Source: Microbacterium esteraromaticum (GTDB lineage Bacteria; Actinomycetota; Actinomycetes; Actinomycetales; Microbacteriaceae). Taken from it: 64,000 nucleotides of DNA. The notes beneath the pieces are model-generated. The model did no database searches and was not told where the DNA came from. It worked only from the letters and a program-made list of their open reading frames with translations. The stretch's first letter is position 1. Each line of letters begins with the position of its first letter. This document shows, piece after piece, positions 50,151 through 59,423 of this stretch. Made by a program: the position numbers and the translations under genes. The stretch is taken from the NCBI RefSeq assembly GCF_900163815.1, contig NZ_FUKO01000029.1, forward strand, positions 39,723 through 103,722, given 5' to 3'.

Positions 50151-52541
50151 TCAGGCGTCAGCCACCAGCTTGCCTTCACGGTTTCGGCGAATCGTGAAGA
50201 TCGCCCCGCCGGCTAGAAGAAGCATGGCGATGGATCCTGCAAGCCACGGAAGGTTCGCACCCGTAACTGCGAGTTGTCCCGTTTCCCGGTCCGGAGAAAC
50301 CCCCGGAGTCGATGCAACAGCACCGATCTCCAGCGTTGCCAATGCGCTTACATTGCCCGCAACGTCATGGGCGCGAAATTCGACAGTGACCGCTTCGTCG
50401 TCGAGCTCAAGCTGCTGTGAGATCGTGCCCCACACGCCGCCCTCTGCAGTGCCGTCCTCGCCTAGGCCAGTCCACTTTCCACCGGGCAGACGGTACTCGA
50501 CCCGTTCTACGCCGGAGGTCTCGTCGTAGAACCGCACAGTGAAGTTTCCACGCGTTGCGCCTTCTGTCAATACCTCCAGTTCGGGTGCCAGAGTGTCGAT
50601 CTGCACGATCTCTGAAGCCGCTCCAACATTGCCAGCGCCGTCAGTGGCACGTGTATCGACGACGTAGATACCGTCGTCGCCAAGCGCAAACGGAGCCGTG
50701 TACGGCGCCCATTCGCCACCGTTCACTGAAAACTCCGTGACGGGAGCCTCATCGGTGTCGTCTGTCGCGCTCACCGAAGCGGTGACGGGCTTGTCCGTGA
50801 ACCAGCCAGTCACAGCGGGATCGATGTCGGTTGCAATCCCGACCACAGGTGCTGCGGTGTCGAGCACGAGAGCGAGCTCGATGGAGGTGTCTCCACTGAT
50901 CTCGCCCACAGTGAACGCGTTCGCGCGGTTCGACGCCAGAGCGACGAACGTGCAATCAGTGTTCGGGGTGAGGACCGAGGTCGTGCCCTCGTCCGTTGTC
51001 ACGCCCGCGTCTCGCCAACCCTCGTCAGCTCCGCATGACATAGCGACCCTCGCACCTGAAGCGGGGTCTCCGGCTTCGTCTGCGACGGTGATATCGACCG
51101 TGTTCATCGCGGCGCGGAAGGCGGATGCTCCGATGATCTCTGCACCAATGCCCAAGCGCTCCTGCGAGATGAACTCCATCGTGTCGGAGGGCTTGTGGTA
51201 CGCGGGCTCGAGGACGATCGAGTCCGCCTCTGACCAGTACATCCAGCTGAATACAGCCGCTGGGATGCCGACGTCATGGAACGACTGGTGGTCGCTTCGA
51301 CCGACGTATCCTCGGTTGAAATCTCCGTATCCCGCTTGAACCGAGGTAGCACTCGCGAAGTTCAGCACGGCGTTGTCGGCATTATCGGGATTCACGCTCA
51401 AACCCCAGAAGCCGAAGGGCCGCTCGTCGGTTCCCACATGCGACGTGCCCGTCATATCAGTGTTCCAGGCGCCGATCGACCGTTCGATCTCGTCAGCAGT
51501 AAGTTGATTGGCATGGTGGCTCGATCCTCGGATGCCGCCCTCTTCACCGCCCCATGAGCCGAAACGAATCTCGGTGTTCAGCGAATATTCGCTGAAGATG
51601 CGAGCTGCTTCGAGCATGATGCCGTTGCCCGACCCGTTGTCGCTGGCGCCAGGACTGCCGATCACGGAGTCGATGTGTGCGCCAATGTAGATGATTGGCG
51701 CGGTGCCGTCGGTGTCACCAGCGGCCTTCTGAACTCCGATCACATTTGAGCCAGTGTCGCGGCTCTTGTCGGTGGTGATGCTGAGCTCAAGTGGCCCAGA
51801 TTCGAGCACCTGCCGAATGCGTTCGCCCTGCACGGTGCCGGCGGCCATCATGAGGATGTCTTGTGCTGCGGCAGGAACACTCGACAGGCGCGGAATAGAG
51901 GCGTTGTCGGCTGTTGCGGTGAAGATGATTCCGGCGGGGTTCTCGCCGCGCAGCGCCGTGATGAGAACGTTGCGCGCAGCAGCGGATGACACCCAATCGA
52001 CGAGAACGAACTTGCCGGCCAAGTCGAAACCCGTCGTATCCGCACCATTGCCGACATCTACAACACCGGCGGTCACCGGCGCGTCGGGTCCGGTGAAGAC
52101 GGCATTTGATGCAACCCCGAACTGCCAGTTGGGCCCGGCGGGGAGCTCGCGGTCTGAGGTAGCCATTGCGAAACTGCTCACCCCGACACGGAACGTTTCG
52201 TTGCGGGTTTCCATCCCGTAAGAATCAAGGACCGACTGCACGTAGGCGAGTCCGGCATCTTCGCCCGCGGTGCCGGTGACGCGGGGGCCGATATCTACCG
52301 CGAGGTGGCGTACGTGCTCGTAGGCATTCGCATCACTCACTTTGTTCGCGAACTCAAGCTCGAAACTCGGCAGGAATGTGCCCGTTTCGATTGCCTCGAT
52401 GGCGTCTTGAGGCGCATAGGGCGCGGCGTGTGCCGCGGTGGGCATCATTACTGCCGGAAGCGTGAGTGCCGCCGCCGCTATCCATGCCATTGGTCGCCGC
52501 CCGCGCGCGGGCGGGTGAGCGGTCTGAATACTGGGTTGCAT
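50151..52541 (-). CDS. Secreted, wall-anchored M28-family aminopeptidase
   Basis: A 796-residue zinc peptidase. Signal peptide (about 1-40, cut after AHA); a protease-associated domain around 140-250; the M28 catalytic domain (about 260-490) with ligands in IYIGAHIDS, SDNGSGNG, WGGEEGG and the late AYHKPSD; then bacterial Ig-like repeats (about 590-740) and a LAVTG sorting signal near 765 followed by a membrane helix and a basic tail. It should release amino acids from peptides at the cell surface. It is the first chromosomal gene beyond the element. Confidence 0.85.
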   Translation of the reverse strand: MQPSIQTAHPPARGRRPMAWIAAAALTLPAVMMPTAAHAAPYAPQDAIEAIETGTFLPSFELEFANKVSDANAYEHVRHLAVDIGPRVTGTAGEDAGLAYVQSVLDSYGMETRNETFRVGVSSFAMATSDRELPAGPNWQFGVASNAVFTGPDAPVTAGVVDVGNGADTTGFDLAGKFVLVDWVSSAAARNVLITALRGENPAGIIFTATADNASIPRLSSVPAAAQDILMMAAGTVQGERIRQVLESGPLELSITTDKSRDTGSNVIGVQKAAGDTDGTAPIIYIGAHIDSVIGSPGASDNGSGNGIMLEAARIFSEYSLNTEIRFGSWGGEEGGIRGSSHHANQLTADEIERSIGAWNTDMTGTSHVGTDERPFGFWGLSVNPDNADNAVLNFASATSVQAGYGDFNRGYVGRSDHQSFHDVGIPAAVFSWMYWSEADSIVLEPAYHKPSDTMEFISQERLGIGAEIIGASAFRAAMNTVDITVADEAGDPASGARVAMSCGADEGWRDAGVTTDEGTTSVLTPNTDCTFVALASNRANAFTVGEISGDTSIELALVLDTAAPVVGIATDIDPAVTGWFTDKPVTASVSATDDTDEAPVTEFSVNGGEWAPYTAPFALGDDGIYVVDTRATDGAGNVGAASEIVQIDTLAPELEVLTEGATRGNFTVRFYDETSGVERVEYRLPGGKWTGLGEDGTAEGGVWGTISQQLELDDEAVTVEFRAHDVAGNVSALATLEIGAVASTPGVSPDRETGQLAVTGANLPWLAGSIAMLLLAGGAIFTIRRNREGKLVADA

Positions 52542-53011
52542 TCCGTATCATCCTCTTTGATAATTTAGCGATCTTTAGTTCTTGGCCGATTGCATACCAT
52601 CAATGGCGTCAATTACGTGCACCGGCGTTGCTGGTGAGCAGCAAGAATTAGGAATCGTCTTCGATTTGTTTCGTGCAGCGCTGGTAGCACTCAGGCGACC
52701 ATAGCAGGGCACCGCCTCCCCGTAGTCGTGCATCGAGCGCGCTCGATGACGGTGATGCAGGCCTGGTGGATTCGAGCCCCGGATACCGCCACACACGCTT
52801 CCCGACTCGCTCGGGGACGTTTTTGTGATTAGTGAGTCTGCGATCCCGGGGATGCCGCAACCCAAAGAGATCACAAAACGGTTTTTCGTCGCTGCGAACG
52901 ACGCGGGTTACTCGAAAAGGACCAGAAGTCATCGTCAATGAACGTGCGTACCGACGCAGCGATTAGCCGTCGGGCTAAAGCACGTCCGGACAGCGCAATA
53001 CTCGCCGGGAG
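52542..53011. other. Gene-free stretch, about 470 bp
   Basis: GC is lower than in neighbours and the frames present are short and lack family features. Near 52560 a low-GC patch fits the promoter of the M28 gene. A short tRNA-like string near 52765 does not fold as a T arm. I see no gene here; it could be a decayed gene or an insertion scar. Confidence 0.4.
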
Positions 53012-53590
53012 TCACCCGACCGAGTGCCGGTGCCCCGGCAGGTGCGCCTGCTCGCCGTCGTGATCGAAGATGGTCAACAGTTCGGCGGGGCCATCGTGCG
53101 CTTCCAGCATGTGCGGAGTCATCGTGGAGAACTCCACAGCCTGCCCCGGGTGCACCAGGATCGTCCTCGTGCCAAGTTGGAGCCTGACGATTCCGCTCAG
53201 CACGGTGAACCATTCATAGCCGGGATGCACCTGCGGCTCGTTGGCTTCGCGCTCTTCGGTGATGCGCATCTTGGCGATCGTGACGCCGCGTCGATCCCGT
53301 TCGCGCGACAGCATCCAGTACGTGGTTCCGCCGCTCGACGTGGGCTCAGGGCGGATCACGACGTCGTCGTCGCCCTCAGGCTCCACGAGCTGATCGAGAG
53401 AAGTACCCAGTGCCTTCGCGATATCGACGAGTTGCGCAAGAGTGATCCGCTGGCGACCGGTCTCGATCCGGCTGAGCGTTGACGGCGAGAGAAAGCAGCG
53501 CGCGGCGAGCTCATCGAGACTCCAGCTTCGCGCGACGCGCAGACCGCGAATGCGCTGCCGGACGATGGACTCCGTAAAATCTTGCGTCAT
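53012..53590 (-). CDS. XRE-cupin transcriptional regulator
   Basis: A 192-residue regulator: N-terminal Cro/C1 HTH (about 10-65, RSWSLDELAARCFLSPSTLS and RIETGRQRITLAQLVDIA) and a C-terminal cupin (about 110-185, VHPGYEWFTVLSG and VHPGQAVEF) that would bind a small ligand. It is divergent from the methyltransferase-oxidoreductase fusion with 48 bp between the starts, so it probably controls it. The gap contains the repeated string ATGCA twice, a possible operator. Confidence 0.85.
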   Translation of the reverse strand: MTQDFTESIVRQRIRGLRVARSWSLDELAARCFLSPSTLSRIETGRQRITLAQLVDIAKALGTSLDQLVEPEGDDDVVIRPEPTSSGGTTYWMLSRERDRRGVTIAKMRITEEREANEPQVHPGYEWFTVLSGIVRLQLGTRTILVHPGQAVEFSTMTPHMLEAHDGPAELLTIFDHDGEQAHLPGHRHSVG

Positions 53591-53638
53591 ATGCAAGAGT
53601 CTATGCACTTCAAGGGAAGGGTGCGTACCGTCTCCTCT

Positions 53639-55462
53639 ATGACCTCTCACCATCATCACTCCGCACCGGAACCGTGGCGCTCGCTGCCGGAAGGCTTCGC
53701 CGAACGTCTCGAGCTCGAAGCAGAACTCAGCATCCCCGTGCGCGCGGCAGCCCTCGAATACGCAGCCCGCGCTCTCGGCGCGGCCCCCGCCGCGATCGTC
53801 GATCTCGGCTCCGGCACCGGAGCGGATGCTGTCGCACTGGCCGAGTATTTTCCGACCGCCGCCGTGCACGCCGTCGACGTCTCAGCCGAGCTCTTGGCGC
53901 GCGTAGCCGCCAAAGCCTCCGCAGTGGGCGTCACCGATCGCATCCACACGCACCGCGTCGACCTGAACGACGACTGGACGGCAGAGACTCCCCGCGGCAT
54001 CGACCTCGCGTGGGCATCACTCTCGCTGCATCACCTCAACGATCCTGCCGAAGCACTGCGGCGGGTGTTCGCCTCGTTGCATCCGGGCGGCGTCTTCGTG
54101 CTCACCGAGATGATGGGTGACGAGAGCTTCGAATCCGGTGTTGCGGGCGGTGACGACTCGAGCGCAGCCGACCAGCGGCACCACGGGCAGGCAGTGCACG
54201 GTAGGCATCGAGAACACGACTGGGCGCAACTTCTGGCGGATGCCGGGTTCGTCTCCCTGCAACGGCACGTCCACGACATGGTGGCACGAGGCGATACCGC
54301 CACCGGCATCCGCTATCTGGAGATGCTGCAGCATGCAGGCCTCCCCGATGACCCGACAGAAGAAGTGGCCACGAATGAAGGCGGGCCCGATGAACTGACG
54401 AGCGGTGCGTCGGACGCGGCGTTCCGCTCGGGTCGAGTGGTGTGGACCGCCGTCCGTCCGTCGCGCGAAAGTCTCGAGACCCGAGATACAGATGTGGCTG
54501 TGATCGGTGGAGGGCCCGCCGGGCTGGCCGCCGCGATCGCCCTTGCGCGCTCGCGCCGCAACGTTGTGCTCGTCGACGCGGGTGAACCGCGCAATGCGCC
54601 CGCCGAGGGCGCGCACAATGTTCTCGGAAACGAGGGCATCGCGCCGCTCGAGCTGATCGCGCGCGGCCGTGCCGAAGCCGAATCGTACGGCGTGCAGATC
54701 GTCTCGGGGCGGGTGAGCCGCGTGTCGGGACAGATCGATGATTTCACCGTCGAGGTGGGGGAAGGCGCCCAGCGAATACGTGCGCGCCGAGTCATCCTCG
54801 CTACCGGCCTCGTCGACGACCTTCCGGATGTTCCCGGAGTTGCCGCCGGGTGGGGGAGCACGGTGCTGCACTGCCCGTTCTGCCACGGGTGGGAGGTGCG
54901 CGACCAGCGCATCGCCATCCTCGCGCGACAGGATGTGCCGTTGCATCAGGCGATGTTGTTCCGCCAGCTCAGCGACCGCGTCACTCTCTTTCTCCACGAG
55001 GCCAGCGTTCCCACTGCGGAGCAATGGGAACAACTCGCCGCCCTGAAGGTCGACGTCGTGACGTCACGAGTGCGGCGGTTGCGCATGGAACATACGCGAG
55101 TGCGCGCGGTGGAGATGGAAGACGGTTCGCTCTTCGACGCTGACGCGGTCGTCGTCTCACCGCGATTCAACGTCCGCACCGAGCTCTACGAGATGCTCGG
55201 CGGGATTGCCGGAGAGGGCATGTTCGGCGCCGAGATTCCTGTCGATCCGCGCGGTCAGACTGCAGTTTCTGGAGTCTGGGTCGCGGGCAACGCAGGCCAG
55301 CCGATGGCGATGGTCGTCGCATCCAGTGCCTCGGGAATGATGACGGGCGCCGCTGTGCACGGCGATCTCGCTCTCAGCGAGTTGAACGCCGCCGTCAGCC
55401 AGCGGGCGTTGGAATCCGCTGACCAGCGGGCAGCCGAGTCCGCTGACTCGCGCGGAATCTAG
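53639..55462 (+). CDS. Class I SAM methyltransferase fused to a thioredoxin-reductase-like FAD oxidoreductase
   Basis: A 607-residue fusion. Residues about 25-270 are a Rossmann methyltransferase with SAM motif DLGSGTG (55-61). Residues about 283-590 are a TrxB-like flavoprotein with VIGGGPAGLAAA (about 287-298), a redox pair in CPFCHGWE (Cys412, Cys415) and a C-terminal FAD motif ending GVWVAGNAG. The CPFCHG wording resembles dithiol oxidases such as GliT and HlmI. A methyltransferase plus dithiol oxidase in one chain suggests protection against a thiol toxin, which is inference. It is regulated by the divergent XRE-cupin gene. Its stop shares CTAG with that of the convergent gene. Confidence 0.8.
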   Translation: MTSHHHHSAPEPWRSLPEGFAERLELEAELSIPVRAAALEYAARALGAAPAAIVDLGSGTGADAVALAEYFPTAAVHAVDVSAELLARVAAKASAVGVTDRIHTHRVDLNDDWTAETPRGIDLAWASLSLHHLNDPAEALRRVFASLHPGGVFVLTEMMGDESFESGVAGGDDSSAADQRHHGQAVHGRHREHDWAQLLADAGFVSLQRHVHDMVARGDTATGIRYLEMLQHAGLPDDPTEEVATNEGGPDELTSGASDAAFRSGRVVWTAVRPSRESLETRDTDVAVIGGGPAGLAAAIALARSRRNVVLVDAGEPRNAPAEGAHNVLGNEGIAPLELIARGRAEAESYGVQIVSGRVSRVSGQIDDFTVEVGEGAQRIRARRVILATGLVDDLPDVPGVAAGWGSTVLHCPFCHGWEVRDQRIAILARQDVPLHQAMLFRQLSDRVTLFLHEASVPTAEQWEQLAALKVDVVTSRVRRLRMEHTRVRAVEMEDGSLFDADAVVVSPRFNVRTELYEMLGGIAGEGMFGAEIPVDPRGQTAVSGVWVAGNAGQPMAMVVASSASGMMTGAAVHGDLALSELNAAVSQRALESADQRAAESADSRGI

Positions 55463-56331
55463 AAAGAACGTAGGGGCGTACGCCGCCGAACCACCAGAAA
55501 GACCAGCGAGCCCACCAACACCACGATCGCGACCACGATCGCCGTCATGCCGATGGTATCGCTCGCCGGCTTGCCGGTCAGGCGCCCGACGGCAAGCCAT
55601 GTCAGTCCCCACGAGATGGCGACCGCCGGCATGATCCGTCCTCGAGACAGCCAGCCGATGGCGAGGCCGATCAGGCCGACGACGATCAGCACCGTAACGC
55701 CGAAGGCGGCCGCAGCATCCGCCCAGCTCTGCGGCACGATCTGCGTCAACCACGCAGAGACGTTGGCCACCGTGGCCAGCGTGACCCAGCCCAGGTGCAG
55801 CCCCGTGACGCCGCCGATGAGCACAGCATCCGTCCACCGCTCGCGCGGAACAACCACCGTCAGCCGGAACGTGTACGCCAGCGCGACGAGAAGCAGAACC
55901 ATCACGACCACCGTCAGGAAAAGCGTGAGGAACTGCGCGGTCACGAGCCAGAGCCCGTTGAGCACCATCGTGAGGGCGATCCACCAGCCGATGGCACGTT
56001 GTCGCGCATTCGCCCGCTGCGATGGCAGCGCCTGCCAGATCGCATAGGCGATCAACCCGATGTAGATCGCGCTCCAGATGCTGAAGGCATTCTTTGCGGG
56101 CGCGAGATACGAGCCGTCAGCGCCCAGCGCGCCGTCTTGCAGGTCCTGCACCGGCGTTCCGCCGAGGACCCCCGCTCCGATGACTGCCGCGATGAGCATG
56201 AAGACAGTCGTCGAGATGATCACGATCTGCCGGGCAAGGTCGTGCGGACGGCTCGCGTTCTGCTGCTCAGCTGCAGACCTCCGCGCTGCCCGCGTCGCCC
56301 CGGTGTCGCGAACGTTGTTGTGGTCGGTCAT
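55459..56331 (-). CDS. TspO/MBR-like multipass membrane protein
   Basis: A 290-residue protein with a polar N-terminus (about 1-35) and about eight hydrophobic segments. The segment NAFSIWSAIYIGLIAYAIWQ (about 91-110) and later WWIALTMVLNGLWLV resemble the tryptophan-rich TspO/MBR fold and its longer relatives. Start ATG 56331 lies 4 bases after the MarR stop, so it is co-transcribed with the regulator. Being next to the carotenoid operon fits a link with pigment or isoprenoid metabolism, but that is inferred. Confidence 0.55.
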   Translation of the reverse strand: MTDHNNVRDTGATRAARRSAAEQQNASRPHDLARQIVIISTTVFMLIAAVIGAGVLGGTPVQDLQDGALGADGSYLAPAKNAFSIWSAIYIGLIAYAIWQALPSQRANARQRAIGWWIALTMVLNGLWLVTAQFLTLFLTVVVMVLLLVALAYTFRLTVVVPRERWTDAVLIGGVTGLHLGWVTLATVANVSAWLTQIVPQSWADAAAAFGVTVLIVVGLIGLAIGWLSRGRIMPAVAISWGLTWLAVGRLTGKPASDTIGMTAIVVAIVVLVGSLVFLVVRRRTPLRSF

Positions 56332-56335
56332 GTTC

Positions 56336-56893
56336 TCAGTCCTCCATTGCGAGGGGGCCTTGCGGAGCATCCGCTTCGGTCAGAGCATCGAAGAACCGGA
56401 TCACCACGTTCCGCTCCTGCGGAGACATCGACGCCGCTGCGCTGAACCGGCGCGCATGCTGGCGACCGATGCTGTCCTCGGCCGAACGCCGGGTGTGCTC
56501 CGTAACCTCGATGGAGGTCGTTCGACGATCAGTGGGGTGCGGCTTTCTGATCAGATGCCCGCTCTCGATCAGCCGGTCCACGAGCTTCGTCGTCGATGCG
56601 CTCGAGATTCCGACTTCGTGGGCGATCTCTTTGGGCGTGACAATCTGATTCTTCCGCTGTGCTCGAATCATCATGCGAATCGCACGCATATCACTCTCGT
56701 TCAGCTTCATGTAGCGCTTCGACGCTGCCGAGAGCGCGCGGGCCGCCGCTTGCCAGTTGCGCATGCCATCCATCACCCGCATGCACTGCGCGCGATCGTC
56801 TTCCGTCAACTCCCCAAGGTCGACGAGATCGGTGTCGTCGGAGAAAGAGTGCACACGCTTCCCCGCCTGCTCACTGTTCTCTGCGCTTGCCAC
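56336..56893 (-). CDS. crtR: MarR-family regulator of the carotenoid operon (CrtR-like)
   Basis: A 185-residue winged-HTH protein: MKLNESDMRAIRMMIRAQ, then TPKEIAHEVGISSASTTKLV (recognition helix) and the wing RKPHPTDRRTTSIEVT. It is divergent from idi, and in Corynebacterium a MarR protein (CrtR) in this place represses the carotenoid genes and responds to isoprenoid diphosphates. Regulation here is inferred from position and the inverted repeat between the two genes. Confidence 0.75.
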   Translation of the reverse strand: MASAENSEQAGKRVHSFSDDTDLVDLGELTEDDRAQCMRVMDGMRNWQAAARALSAASKRYMKLNESDMRAIRMMIRAQRKNQIVTPKEIAHEVGISSASTTKLVDRLIESGHLIRKPHPTDRRTTSIEVTEHTRRSAEDSIGRQHARRFSAAASMSPQERNVVIRFFDALTEADAPQGPLAMED

Positions 56894-56910
56894 GCCTCCA
56901 GCATATCGGA

Positions 56911-56935
56911 TGCTAAGCTAAACTCTCGCCTAGCA
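56911..56935. promoter_or_regulatory. Probable CrtR operator in the crtR-idi gap
   Basis: TGCTAAGC (56911-56918) and GCCTAGCA (56928-56935) form an 8-bp inverted repeat with one mismatch and a 9-base spacer containing TAAACT, a possible -10. It lies 16 bp upstream of the idi start and 17 bp upstream of the regulator start, in the only gap between the two divergent genes. Confidence 0.6.
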
Positions 56936-56951
56936 AGAGAAAGAGTGATCC

Positions 56952-57497
56952 GTGCCAGAAATGGTTGTCCTCGTCGACGAGCAGGGTGAGCCCGTAGGCG
57001 AGCAGTCCAAAGCCAGCGTGCATGGCGCCAGTACCCCGCGCCACCTCGCCTTCTCATGTCATGTCCTCGACGAAGAAGGGCGACTGCTCGTCACCAGACG
57101 GTCGCTCGCCAAGAAGACCTGGCCCGGCGTATGGACCAACTCCTTCTGCGGGCACCCGGCTCCGGGCGAGCGTATCGAGGACGCTGTGCGGCGCCGCGCC
57201 GCATTCGAGCTGGGATTGACCGTCGAAGACATCGTCTGCGTGCTTCCCGCTTTCGGCTACTCAGCCCGCGACGCGTCGGGCATAGAAGAGAACGAGCACT
57301 GCCCGGTCTTCGTTGCGCGCGCCACATCTGGGCTGACTCCCGATGAGGCAGAGGTCGCCGAAGTGCAGTGGACCAGCGTGGCCGAGCTGTCGACGGCGAT
57401 CTCCGCAACGCCGTGGGCTTTCAGCCCGTGGCTCGTCGAGCACTTCCCTCAGCTCCGCTCGCAGTTTCCTGACGTCAGAGCCGGCGATGATGCCTGA
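56952..57497 (+). CDS. idi: Isopentenyl-diphosphate delta-isomerase, type I
   Basis: A 181-residue Nudix-type isomerase that interconverts IPP and DMAPP. The catalytic Cys is in WTNSFCGHP (about 55-63) and the catalytic Glu in EENEHCPVF (about 111-119), with metal ligands HLAF and HP. GTG 56952 starts it. It is first in the carotenoid operon and overlaps crtE by 11 bases, supplying DMAPP for prenyl chains. Confidence 0.9.
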   Translation: MPEMVVLVDEQGEPVGEQSKASVHGASTPRHLAFSCHVLDEEGRLLVTRRSLAKKTWPGVWTNSFCGHPAPGERIEDAVRRRAAFELGLTVEDIVCVLPAFGYSARDASGIEENEHCPVFVARATSGLTPDEAEVAEVQWTSVAELSTAISATPWAFSPWLVEHFPQLRSQFPDVRAGDDA

Positions 57498-58554
57498 GTC
57501 AGCCCCTCATATCGAGCGCATCCCGTCGAGCATCGAAGGGCGGCTGGCCGAGGTGCTCGCCGAGCGACGTGTGCGGTCTCGAGTCTTCCCACGGCAATAC
57601 GAACAGCTCTGGGAGTCAGTGGAGCGCATGGCTCAGCGGGGCAAGAAGATACGCCCGCAGCTGCTGCTTGACACCTACCGAGCGCTCGGGGGCGACCGCC
57701 ACCGGATCGCGGTCGACGCGGCATGCGCGATCGAGCTGCTCCACCTCGCGCTTGTCGTTCATGACGACGTCATCGACGGTGATCATCACCGGCGCGGCGA
57801 GATGAATATTGCCGGAGCTTTCGCATGGGATGCGACGATGCGCGGTGTCAGCGAGCACGCCGCCAACGCGTGGGGAGACAGTACTGCGCTTCTCGCCGGC
57901 GATCTGGTGCTGACGCTCGCACACTCCCTTCTCGCGCGCCTCGACCTTCCGCAATCGCAGCGGGAGACAGTGCTCACGCTCTTCGAGGACACGGTGTTCG
58001 AGAGCGTTGCGGGGGAGCAGCACGACGTGTGGCTGAGCCTGCAGATCGAGGATACGGATCCGTCAGAGGTTGTGACGATGGCTGAGCAGAAGACGGCCGC
58101 CTACTCGTTCGCCGCGCCGCTTCGCCTGGCAGCGGTCCTCGCCGGGGTTGATGCGACAGTAGTGGATGAGCTGAGCGTGATCGGCCGTCAGATCGGCGTC
58201 ATCTATCAACTCAGAGACGATGTGCTCGGTGTGTTCGGTGACCCGAACCAGACGGGCAAGTCGACGCTCAGCGACCTGCGGGAGGGGAAGCAGACCCTGT
58301 TGATCGCGTACGCGCGCGCGGATGAAGCATGGCCCGGTGTCGCGCCGCTCTTCGGCGACAGCCGGCTCAGCACTTCCGACGCGCAGCGCCTCCGTGACGT
58401 CGTCGAGAACTCTGGCGCGCGTCTGTTCGTGGAATCGCTCATCGACGAGCACTGCGAGAGGGCTTTCGGGCTGATCGAAGAGGCGACGATCTCGTCCGCT
58501 CTGAAGGATCAGCTGACGGCACTGGCGACGCGCTGCAGTTCGCGAGTGTCATGA
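57487..58554 (+). CDS. crtE: Geranylgeranyl-diphosphate synthase
   Basis: A 355-residue polyprenyl synthase. The first Asp-rich motif is DDVID (about 97-101, in VVHDDVIDGDH) and the second is DDVLG (about 243-247, in YQLRDDVLGVFGD). It condenses IPP with DMAPP to the C20 GGPP. The start is one of two adjacent ATG codons (57487, 57490) inside the idi end. It is followed by crtB with an ATGA overlap. Confidence 0.9.
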   Translation: MMPESAPHIERIPSSIEGRLAEVLAERRVRSRVFPRQYEQLWESVERMAQRGKKIRPQLLLDTYRALGGDRHRIAVDAACAIELLHLALVVHDDVIDGDHHRRGEMNIAGAFAWDATMRGVSEHAANAWGDSTALLAGDLVLTLAHSLLARLDLPQSQRETVLTLFEDTVFESVAGEQHDVWLSLQIEDTDPSEVVTMAEQKTAAYSFAAPLRLAAVLAGVDATVVDELSVIGRQIGVIYQLRDDVLGVFGDPNQTGKSTLSDLREGKQTLLIAYARADEAWPGVAPLFGDSRLSTSDAQRLRDVVENSGARLFVESLIDEHCERAFGLIEEATISSALKDQLTALATRCSSRVS

Positions 58555-59423
58555 CCACAACCGACCTGCTCCTGTACAACAAGACGGCGCGAGCGAGTGC
58601 TGCCACGATCATCCGCGCGTACTCCACTTCATTCGGGTGGGCGAGTCGGCTCCTCGACTCATCGGCGCGCGAAGACATCGCGTGCATCTACGCACTCGTT
58701 CGCATTGCGGATGAGGTCGTCGATGGCCCGGCCGAGGCGGCCGGCGCCGACCTCGCCACGCGCACTGCGCTCCTGGACGAACTGGAGTCCGAGACCGAGC
58801 GCGCACTGCACCTCGGGTTCAGCGCGAACCTGATCGTGCATGCCTTCGCGCTGACCGCTCGCGCGCACGGCATCGGAGTCGACCTCTGCCGACCCTTCTT
58901 CGCCTCTATGCGTCGTGATCTTTCAACCGCGTCATTCGACGCGACAGAACTGGACGAGTACATCTACGGCTCTGCGGAGGTCGTCGGTCTGATGTGTCTC
59001 GCTGTTTTCGAATCGGGCGCCGTGCGCGACGAGACAGACCGCGAGCGACTCGAAGCGGGGGCACGGAGCCTTGGCGCCGCGTTTCAGAAAGTCAATTTTC
59101 TTCGGGATCTGGCCCCGGACCGGCAGGAACTCGGCCGCGCGTATTTTCCCGGCACCGAGGCGACGTTCACCGAAGAGTCCAAGCTCGAGATCATCGCATC
59201 GATTCGCGAGGACCTGCGGCGGGCGGATCAGTCGATTCCGCTGCTGCGCTCGTCGTGCCGCGCAGCCGTCTGGGCGGCACGAGCCATGTTCGGCGAATTG
59301 ACCCACATCATCGAGGCGACCCCGGTGACCGAATTGATGCAGAAGCGCGCGAGCGTCGCGACCCCCGTCAAAGCCCGAATCATGCTGCGTGCCCTGCGGA
59401 TGAAGACGAGAGTGACCCGATGA
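58551..59423 (+). CDS. crtB: Phytoene synthase
   Basis: A 290-residue squalene/phytoene synthase that joins two GGPP into phytoene. The Asp-rich motifs are YALVRIADEVVD (about 44-55) and the second QKVNFLRDLAPD (about 178-189); the substrate-binding Arg/Tyr segment DEYIYGSAEVVG is also present. It overlaps both neighbours and is of normal length. Confidence 0.9.
   Translation: MTTTDLLLYNKTARASAATIIRAYSTSFGWASRLLDSSAREDIACIYALVRIADEVVDGPAEAAGADLATRTALLDELESETERALHLGFSANLIVHAFALTARAHGIGVDLCRPFFASMRRDLSTASFDATELDEYIYGSAEVVGLMCLAVFESGAVRDETDRERLEAGARSLGAAFQKVNFLRDLAPDRQELGRAYFPGTEATFTEESKLEIIASIREDLRRADQSIPLLRSSCRAAVWAARAMFGELTHIIEATPVTELMQKRASVATPVKARIMLRALRMKTRVTR

Noticed and set aside
52760..52790. 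A tRNA T-arm-like string in the gap near 52.77 kb
   Set aside because: The bases beside the TTCGAG loop do not pair into a 5-bp stem on either strand, and no acceptor or anticodon arms are present.
53639..53665. Run of four histidines at the start of the fusion protein, resembling a purification tag
   Set aside because: It is encoded by mixed native codons in a natural context with the divergent regulator, and four is too short for a tag; many actinobacterial proteins start this way.
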